This document shows positions 58,545 through 64,000 of a stretch of 64,000 nucleotides of DNA, one piece after another. The notes under the pieces were generated by a model. The model saw nothing but the letters and a program-made list of their open reading frames with translations. It was not told where the DNA came from and searched no databases. The DNA comes from G965222335 sp965222335 (GTDB taxonomy: Bacteria; Pseudomonadota; Gammaproteobacteria; Pseudomonadales; Halieaceae), in the NCBI GenBank assembly GCA_965222335.1, contig OZ244944.1, positions 558,001 through 622,000 on the forward strand, read 5' to 3'. How positions within the stretch are numbered: the first letter of the stretch is position 1; each line of letters opens with the position of its first letter. The position numbers were made by a program, and so were the translations under genes.

Positions 58545-60841
58545 CGGTTCTCGTCGACAAACATGGTGTAACGCTGTGCGATCAATGGCCTGAGCTGCTC
58601 TGCCCGGGCCGCCATCGTCTCCACCAGTGCCTGGAATCGGGGGTTCTCAAGCAGCCCGGCAAACACGGGATCGAGGCTGAGCTCACGCAGGATGAGGCCC
58701 TGCTCGGCAGCGGCCTCGAGCACGCGCAGGCCCCGCTCGGTTGACCCTTCCAGTACATACCAGGCCGCCGCGACATAGGCTTCCTGATCGATCAGGAATT
58801 CCTGCTCTTCGAGCCGCCATGTGCCCAACATCGCGGCCAGCCTGGCATGCAGATCCCCGGCGCGCGGGTCTTCCCGGTCGTGCAACGTGGCCAGCAGCTG
58901 AATATTGCTGTCGTGAAAGCCCAGCGCGGCAGGCCCATCGCGCGACTGCAGGTCACCCAGATAATCCTCAGCCACCGCCGCCAGCGCCTCTTCAGACCCG
59001 GACCAGTAGGCAATATCCAGCGAATTAAGCCCCAGCATCAGGCGCTGGTCCTGGAAGGGCGCCAGCTCCGTCACCGCCTGCGCGCTCGCTCCCGTGGTAA
59101 TCCTGGCTGCCGCCCGGGCGGACGCCAGGCTAGGGTCCGCATCCTGTTCGAGCAGCAGCTGATCCAGGCCCAGCCGCCACAGCAGTCCCCCGAGTTGAAG
59201 TCGCGTCAGGCCCTGCTGCGGATTCTGCGCCAGGGCGAGCTGCAGATGCTCCTGTGCTGCCAGGTAATCACCCAGGGCGAGCTGAACCTGGCCCAGTGAG
59301 CTGGCTGCCAGCGAATTGTCAGGGTTCCAGCGCAGGCTGAACCGCGCCCGATCAAGGGCATCCTGAGCGCGTCCCCTGGCAAGGCTATGGGTGACCATTG
59401 CGGCAGCGGGCAGCGGTGACAGCGGGTCCAACAGGGCAGCCTGGCGCATCGCTTCCCCCGCCTCATCGTGCCGATGCACGAGCCCCAGGGCCACACCCCG
59501 ACGATAATGCGCCTCTGCGGAACCGGGGCTACGCGCTACCGCACGTGTGGCGAAATCCAGTGCCCGCTCGGAATCGCGCTCCGCCATCGCCAACAGACTG
59601 GCGGCGGTGAGTACGGCGCCCGACTCGGGGGCCAGTTCCAGGGCCTTCATAATCTGCGCCCGCGCCTCGCGCAGGCTGACCGATTCCGGCCCCTCGGCAC
59701 TGGGCGAGAACAGCAAAAGGGCCTCCCCAAGCACCGCGCGCGCCGGGGCAAAGCTCGGCGCGCCATCAACGGACTCTCGCAGCAGCGCGATCGCCTCATG
59801 CGCCGCGCTCGCGTCCCGCGACTTAAGGAGTTCGCGTCCGTGGAGGAAAGCCTCATAGGCGTCAATGTCCACCACTGCCGGCGTATGCGCAGCGCCCGCC
59901 GGCAGCGACAGGCTGCTGCTGATCGACGCCAGCACCTCAGCCGCCAATTCCTGCTGGATGGCAAACACGTTCTCAGTGCTGAGGGGCCTGTTCCAGCTTT
60001 CGGAAAACACGTGCATGCCGTCGGAGACGCGGATCAGCTGGACCGTCACCCGCAAATCCTTGCCGGCGGTACGCACCGACCCCTCCAGGACATGTGCCAC
60101 CCCGAGGGCCTCACCAATTTCGCGAATATCGATGCCCTCACCGCGATACCTGAATGAGGAGGTTCGGGAGGCGACTTCCAGGCCGGATGTCTGGGCCAGC
60201 AGGTTCAGGATTTCCTCGGCAAGACCATCCGCGAACCAGGCCCTGGAGGCATCCGGGGACATGTCATCCAGGGGTAACACGGCAATCGATGCCGGCGCCG
60301 GGACAGTGCTTGCCGCTGGCGGCGGCACGAGCTCGTCTTCCACGCCGCTGCCAGGCAACCACACATAAGCAAGGGAAAGCACGAGTGCCAGGAACAGGGG
60401 CAATGCCAGCCAGACACGGGGAACACGATAGCCAGCGCTTTTGTCCTCCCTGGCCGGTACCTGCTCGTCGGGGGGATCTGCCTCTGGCGCGTCCCCGGGG
60501 TCAGACGGGTCCACCGGATCGAGCGCCTCGACTTCCAGCATAAAGCGATAACCGCGCCCGTGGGCCGTTTCCACCGCCCAGGGCTTGCGCGGCCGGTCAC
60601 CCAGTGCACGCCGCAGCTCCTTGATTGCGGTCGTCAGTACCGCGTCCGACACGGGCTGGTCGCCCCAGGCGGCGTCGATCAGGGCCTGCTTGGTCACCAG
60701 TTCCCTGGGATGCAACATAAGCTCCCGCAACAGCCGGAAAGGCTTGTTGCGCAGCGGGACGAGCTCATTCCGCAGCCACAGCTCTTCAGCGGCGAGATCC
60801 AGCCGGATATCGCCCGCCTGCAGTATTCGAGGAGCCTCCAA
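58541..60841 (-). CDS. CadC/ToxR-like membrane transcriptional regulator with TPR-like C-terminal half
   Basis: A 766-residue one-component membrane regulator. Residues 1-100 are an OmpR/PhoB-type winged helix ([47 protein letters not shown]). A transmembrane helix follows near 145-165 ([17 protein letters not shown]). The periplasmic part starts with a TolB/FlgO-like domain ([20 protein letters not shown] then [32 protein letters not shown]), followed by tetratricopeptide-like repeats ([32 protein letters not shown]). Such proteins sense periplasmic signals and bind DNA directly. It converges on folE. The targets and signal are unknown. Confidence 0.88.
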   Translation of the reverse strand: MEAPRILQAGDIRLDLAAEELWLRNELVPLRNKPFRLLRELMLHPRELVTKQALIDAAWGDQPVSDAVLTTAIKELRRALGDRPRKPWAVETAHGRGYRFMLEVEALDPVDPSDPGDAPEADPPDEQVPAREDKSAGYRVPRVWLALPLFLALVLSLAYVWLPGSGVEDELVPPPAASTVPAPASIAVLPLDDMSPDASRAWFADGLAEEILNLLAQTSGLEVASRTSSFRYRGEGIDIREIGEALGVAHVLEGSVRTAGKDLRVTVQLIRVSDGMHVFSESWNRPLSTENVFAIQQELAAEVLASISSSLSLPAGAAHTPAVVDIDAYEAFLHGRELLKSRDASAAHEAIALLRESVDGAPSFAPARAVLGEALLLFSPSAEGPESVSLREARAQIMKALELAPESGAVLTAASLLAMAERDSERALDFATRAVARSPGSAEAHYRRGVALGLVHRHDEAGEAMRQAALLDPLSPLPAAAMVTHSLARGRAQDALDRARFSLRWNPDNSLAASSLGQVQLALGDYLAAQEHLQLALAQNPQQGLTRLQLGGLLWRLGLDQLLLEQDADPSLASARAAARITTGASAQAVTELAPFQDQRLMLGLNSLDIAYWSGSEEALAAVAEDYLGDLQSRDGPAALGFHDSNIQLLATLHDREDPRAGDLHARLAAMLGTWRLEEQEFLIDQEAYVAAAWYVLEGSTERGLRVLEAAAEQGLILRELSLDPVFAGLLENPRFQALVETMAARAEQLRPLIAQRYTMFVDENR

Positions 60842-61120
60842 GAGTTTTCTAGCCCTGTTTCACAACTTTCAGGATTCTCTCAGACTTTTCTCATGAACGC
60901 AGCCCGCTCACGTCTGACTATGCATCCTGTGGCACCCCTGTCACGAAAGATCGGGAAATTGACCTCTGTTAAGAGCGCAGTCTCGGCAATTGTCGTCTCA
61001 AGCACCCGGGAGGAAACTGCCGGGTCGCGCCGGGGCCCGATCGGCATGCTTTGGGCCCCGGCCCGGCGCGCCCCTGCGCGTTGGGTCGATGGCCCTGTTT
61101 TTCGGATGCGCCGGCGGCTG
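60842..61120. other. 279-base gap between the membrane regulator gene and the AhpD-like gene
   Basis: No gene is seen. It contains the upstream region of the regulator and a very GC-rich hairpin near 61026-61070. No consensus promoter or T-rich terminator is recognised. Confidence 0.4.
61026..61070. repeat. GC-rich imperfect inverted repeat downstream of the AhpD-like gene
   Basis: GCGCCGGGGCCC on the left pairs with GGGCCCCGGC then CGGCGC on the right, with a five-base bulge. Because it lies after the last gene of the leftward AhpD/PQQ set, it may stabilise or end that transcript, though a T run is missing. Confidence 0.4.
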
Positions 61121-61636
61121 TCAGCGTGGTATCGGCACCTCGATACGTGGCATCTCGGCGGGCATGCCCCCCAGGGCCACCGCGCCCCGGGAGCTGGCGC
61201 TGAAGTAGGCCACCAGCAGACCCAGGTGCGCCAGCTCGTCCCCAGTAAACTCCTCGGCCAGCGCATCGCGCAGAGCGTCGGGCATATGCCCCGGGTCCAG
61301 ATTGAACTGCCTGACAAAGGCCTGGATCAGCTGCTCGCGAGGTGACAGCGGCAAGGGGTCTTCGCCACCCTGGATTGCGGCCACCTTGCCCTCCTCCAGG
61401 CCATCGGCGATCGCGACGTCATAGCGCACCGCGCGGCAGATCACGCAGCCGGAGTGCTGGGCATTTTCCAGCCGCGCCAGTTCAATCTCCGCCGGCGACA
61501 GAACCCCGGCGTCCCATACCGCACTATTGAGTTCAATCAGGGCATCCACCACCCCGGGCACCAGGCCCAGCGCGGAATCCCGGATCAGGTGTCCGCTGCC
61601 GCCGGCAGGCGGGGTCACACGCGGGCGCTGTCCCAT
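61121..61636 (-). CDS. AhpD/carboxymuconolactone decarboxylase-family protein
   Basis: A 171-residue alpha-helical protein with the AhpD-type redox motif C64-V-I-C67 and following His-less helix, within NAQHSGCVICRAVRYDVA. Members of the family are peroxidase-linked disulfide proteins or decarboxylases. The motif here suggests thiol-dependent redox activity; no decarboxylase-specific residue is clear. It starts with ATG 61636, only a base after the stop of the next gene upstream, so it is cotranscribed with the other AhpD-like gene and with the PQQ dehydrogenase. Confidence 0.85.
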   Translation of the reverse strand: MGQRPRVTPPAGGSGHLIRDSALGLVPGVVDALIELNSAVWDAGVLSPAEIELARLENAQHSGCVICRAVRYDVAIADGLEEGKVAAIQGGEDPLPLSPREQLIQAFVRQFNLDPGHMPDALRDALAEEFTGDELAHLGLLVAYFSASSRGAVALGGMPAEMPRIEVPIPR

Positions 61637-61637
61637 C

Positions 61638-62090
61638 TCAATCGCTCTCCTGTCTCTGAATATCTGCTGCGCCCTGCATCAACTGCAGGCGCAGCAGGCT
61701 GTCCAGCACGCCCAGTGCCTGCACCAGTGCGACCAGGCCAGCGTCGCCAAAGTGGGCTTTCACAGCCTCGGCCTGGTCATCGGTCAGCGCCTGGCAGTCC
61801 TGTACGTAGACCTCGGTAAAGGCCAGGCAGGCGCGCTCCTGGGCTGAAAACCGCGCATCATCGGGCCAGTGCGGCACCGCGGCGAGTTTTTCCGGATCCA
61901 GGGCGAGCCCCTCGGGCGCGACTTCGTCCACCTGCGCGCCATGCAGCTGCGCGATGCGTTGGTGACACAGCGCGAGAATGTCTGCCGGCAAATAGGCTTG
62001 TTGCCAGAGGGCATCGCGCAGCGCCCCGAGCGGCTGCCCCACGACAGGCAGACGCTCAAGCAACTCCTGCTGGCTGCTGCCGGCGCTCAT
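61638..62090 (-). CDS. AhpD-like fold protein lacking the CxxC motif
   Basis: A 150-residue helical protein with layout of the carboxymuconolactone decarboxylase family (LPADILALCHQRIAQLHGAQ, then RACLAFTEVYVQDCQALTDD, LVALVQALGVLDSLLRLQL). The motif site reads LCHQRIAQLHGA, with a single Cys. It overlaps the PQQ dehydrogenase gene by 4 bases and is followed at once by the CxxC-bearing AhpD gene. It is probably the partner of that protein rather than a redox enzyme on its own. Confidence 0.8.
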   Translation of the reverse strand: MSAGSSQQELLERLPVVGQPLGALRDALWQQAYLPADILALCHQRIAQLHGAQVDEVAPEGLALDPEKLAAVPHWPDDARFSAQERACLAFTEVYVQDCQALTDDQAEAVKAHFGDAGLVALVQALGVLDSLLRLQLMQGAADIQRQESD

Positions 62091-63907
62091 CGGCCGAAGG
62101 CCATCAGGACGTTACCCGGCATATGGTTGTACAGGCCGTAGCCGGAGTTAACGTACATCATGCCGTCATTGAAGACCGGACCGGCGCCGCCGCCAAAAGA
62201 ACCACCGCGCGCGGGGATGCCGCCCAGCGCCTCAAACGTCCTGGCGGTGTCAAAGTCCCACAGAATTTTACCGTCCTCCCTAGCGTAGACCCGCAGCCAG
62301 CCATCCATACCGCCCGCCACGACACCGCCATCCAGCGCGGTGACCGCGGCCGACAAACCCGGGTCGCAATATTCCCGCCCGTCGCAGCGATCCGCGTTGC
62401 GGTGATACCAAAGCACCTCGCCCGTGGCAATATCGAGCGCGAACATCCCCGGGTAGGCTTTCCCGGGCCAGCGGGGACCGCCGTCAAAATCCGACATGGG
62501 CACATAGAGCACGTCCCCCGCCGCGGCCATACCGAAATGCACACCGCCCTGGATACCGCCGCGCCCCAGCTTCTGCTGCCAGACTACTTTGCCCCCCTGC
62601 TCCGGATCAAGGGCATACACCTCTCCCGACTTCTGGCCCGCCAGAACCAGGTCGCGGCCCTCACTGGTCGTGGCCAGGATGGTCGCGGCGCCAAAGTCGT
62701 AGTCCGGGCCGTCCTCCGGAGGACAGTTGATCTTCGCCTCGGTTTCGCAGCCCATATTCCAGGCGTCGCCGGGCGTCATCTGCTGCTGCCAGAGAATACG
62801 CCCGTCATCCAGGCTCAGGGCAAGAATGGCATCGGAAGTGGCGTTGGCGGGTGAAGAGTAATTCTCCCCGGTGCCGACATACATCCGCTCACGCCCGGCA
62901 TCAATGGTTGGCGTATTCCAGACCGGCGCGCCCGAGGGCGCGATGCGCTCGGTTCCCACGGCATTCTTGCCCACGACCCGCGGTGCCTCGTCGATGGTGT
63001 AGGCGGTATGCAGGCGCCTGCCCGAGGTCGCGTCGTACACGGCGACGCCGCCGCGGAAGGTACAGCAGGCGTAGGCAGGGTCTGCGGCCTCGGTGACTTC
63101 CAGCGACGACAGGGGCACGTAGAGACGCCCCTGATAAAGTGCCGGCGCGGCAGTCAGGGTCAGGCTCGGGTGGTCGTCCGGGCGGTCCCGCCACAATAAT
63201 TCGCCCGTGACGGCATTGACCGCATAGACGTTCCCCACTAGGTCGCCGAAATACAGCGCCGGCGCGGTGCGCGAGCCGCGGGGCCAGTCCGCCACCACAA
63301 TCCCCGTGCGCACCTCGGCAATGGTGGAGAAACGCCAGCGGATACAGCCGGTCTCCTGGTCCAGGGCGTAGACGGTCCCGTCCTGGCTGCCCACAAACAG
63401 CGACCCGCCGGCAAAGGATGGCTGGGACCTCGCCCGCAATGCACCCGGGAAGGCAAACACCCACTTGAGCTTCATCTGCGGCATCTGGTCAGCCGTTACC
63501 CCGGCCTGCATGGCAGAGAAATAGCGGCGGTTATCCCGGCTCACGCCCCAACCCTCGAGCGTCGGATGCTGGCTGAAATCAAAAACGACATCCTCGCAGG
63601 CCAGCGCATCCAGGTCAGCTGCCGCCGCATCCAGCGAGGCCCCGGCGATATGCTCTGCGAGCAGCCGACGTTCCGCAGGTGACATACCCGCGGCCTGGGT
63701 CTTCATAACCCCTGACTCCATCGCGGTAAGAATGGAGCGCGGGTCCATGATCCCGAGCAGGGTCGGCGGCGGCGCCTTGGACACGCGGCCGTTGTGGCAG
63801 TCTGCGCAGTGCGCCGCAAACAGTGCCTCGCCCGAAGTGGGCCCGGCCTGCACACCCTGCCAGAACATGCCCAGGCACAGGGGCGCCAACCAACACAGCC
63901 ACTTCAT
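62087..63907 (-). CDS. Cytochrome c-PQQ dehydrogenase, polyvinyl alcohol dehydrogenase-like
   Basis: A 606-residue periplasmic quinoprotein. A signal peptide (LAPLCLGMFWQGVQA) leads into a c-type heme domain with CADCH (C34, C37, H38), followed by an eight-bladed PQQ-type beta-propeller with blade motifs such as LFVGSQDGTVYALDQETGCI, GRLYVPLSS, RMYVGTGENYSSPANA and VYALDPEQGGKVVWQQ. A heme domain ahead of the PQQ propeller is the layout of polyvinyl-alcohol dehydrogenase. It would oxidise alcohols and pass electrons to cytochrome c. AGGAG lies eight bases upstream of the ATG. It is the first gene of a three-gene operon with two AhpD-like proteins. Confidence 0.9.
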   Translation of the reverse strand: MKWLCWLAPLCLGMFWQGVQAGPTSGEALFAAHCADCHNGRVSKAPPPTLLGIMDPRSILTAMESGVMKTQAAGMSPAERRLLAEHIAGASLDAAAADLDALACEDVVFDFSQHPTLEGWGVSRDNRRYFSAMQAGVTADQMPQMKLKWVFAFPGALRARSQPSFAGGSLFVGSQDGTVYALDQETGCIRWRFSTIAEVRTGIVVADWPRGSRTAPALYFGDLVGNVYAVNAVTGELLWRDRPDDHPSLTLTAAPALYQGRLYVPLSSLEVTEAADPAYACCTFRGGVAVYDATSGRRLHTAYTIDEAPRVVGKNAVGTERIAPSGAPVWNTPTIDAGRERMYVGTGENYSSPANATSDAILALSLDDGRILWQQQMTPGDAWNMGCETEAKINCPPEDGPDYDFGAATILATTSEGRDLVLAGQKSGEVYALDPEQGGKVVWQQKLGRGGIQGGVHFGMAAAGDVLYVPMSDFDGGPRWPGKAYPGMFALDIATGEVLWYHRNADRCDGREYCDPGLSAAVTALDGGVVAGGMDGWLRVYAREDGKILWDFDTARTFEALGGIPARGGSFGGGAGPVFNDGMMYVNSGYGLYNHMPGNVLMAFGR

Positions 63908-64000
63908 TGCATCACTCTCCTCATCATGCTTTCGCCACGCGCTAAACCGCGCAAGGACCTCATACTTCTTTATCCACGCGGTAGCCGGCGCGAGGAAAGT

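Overview
The window is GC-rich DNA (roughly 60-65 % by eye) from a free-living, aerobic, probably marine gammaproteobacterium. The Pseudomonas-like order of minor-pilin genes, FabY-type ketoacyl synthase, YeaC/DUF1853/DUF3301 small proteins, two TonB-dependent receptors and many acyl-CoA catabolic genes would fit a Halieaceae-like (OM60/NOR5-type) bacterium. That family-level placement is inference. No rRNA, CRISPR array, phage or plasmid functions were seen.

Layout. 1-8.7 kb is mostly housekeeping: the tail of a BatD-like gene, pepN, DUF2797 and YeaC-like genes, a GlpG-like rhomboid protease, nadK, a DUF1853 gene, lipA and a crotonase. At 8.9-9.1 kb a scar carries the 3' ends of two divergent genes. 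9.2-16.8 kb is a leftward type IV minor-pilin operon (fimT-pilV-pilW-pilX-pilY1-pilE plus one small exported protein). 17.2-18.45 kb is an intact-looking IS481-family element. It sits directly behind a leftward tRNA-Val/tRNA-Asp operon and appears to have separated that operon from its terminator. 18.8-25 kb holds queD, an AT-rich gap, a LysE exporter, a DUF3301 protein, a TetR regulator, a YbfF-like hydrolase, a lipoprotein and a coupled PPIase/HupE pair.

25-45 kb is dominated by lipid and acyl-CoA metabolism. It carries a dienoyl-CoA isomerase-like crotonase next to a nitroreductase, an FkbM methyltransferase, a TonB receptor, fabY divergent from a GlxA-type AraC regulator, a degradative thiolase, a nested palindromic REP-like repeat, ribB(A) and an exported penicillin/AHL-acylase-like enzyme. 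A long leftward operon follows (DUF35, DUF35, thiolase-fold, thiolase-fold, acyl-CoA ligase, crotonase, nitroreductase, crotonase). Two thiolase-fold proteins beside two DUF35 proteins resemble the aldolase/acyl-CoA module of steroid side-chain degradation. With the extradiol dioxygenase at 47.3 kb and the second TonB receptor at 48.5 kb, this suggests breakdown of a cyclic or branched lipid-like substrate. It is the best candidate for an undescribed pathway.

45-64 kb holds gamma-glutamyltransferase, the dioxygenase, the TonB receptor with a tandem operator-like repeat, an NhaC antiporter, an exported cupin, a lone solute-binding protein, an MFS transporter, a NUDIX hydrolase, a bactofilin with a Crp-like site upstream, folE, a CadC-like membrane regulator with tetratricopeptide-like repeats, two AhpD-like proteins and a cytochrome c-PQQ dehydrogenase resembling polyvinyl-alcohol dehydrogenase, which runs to the end of the window.
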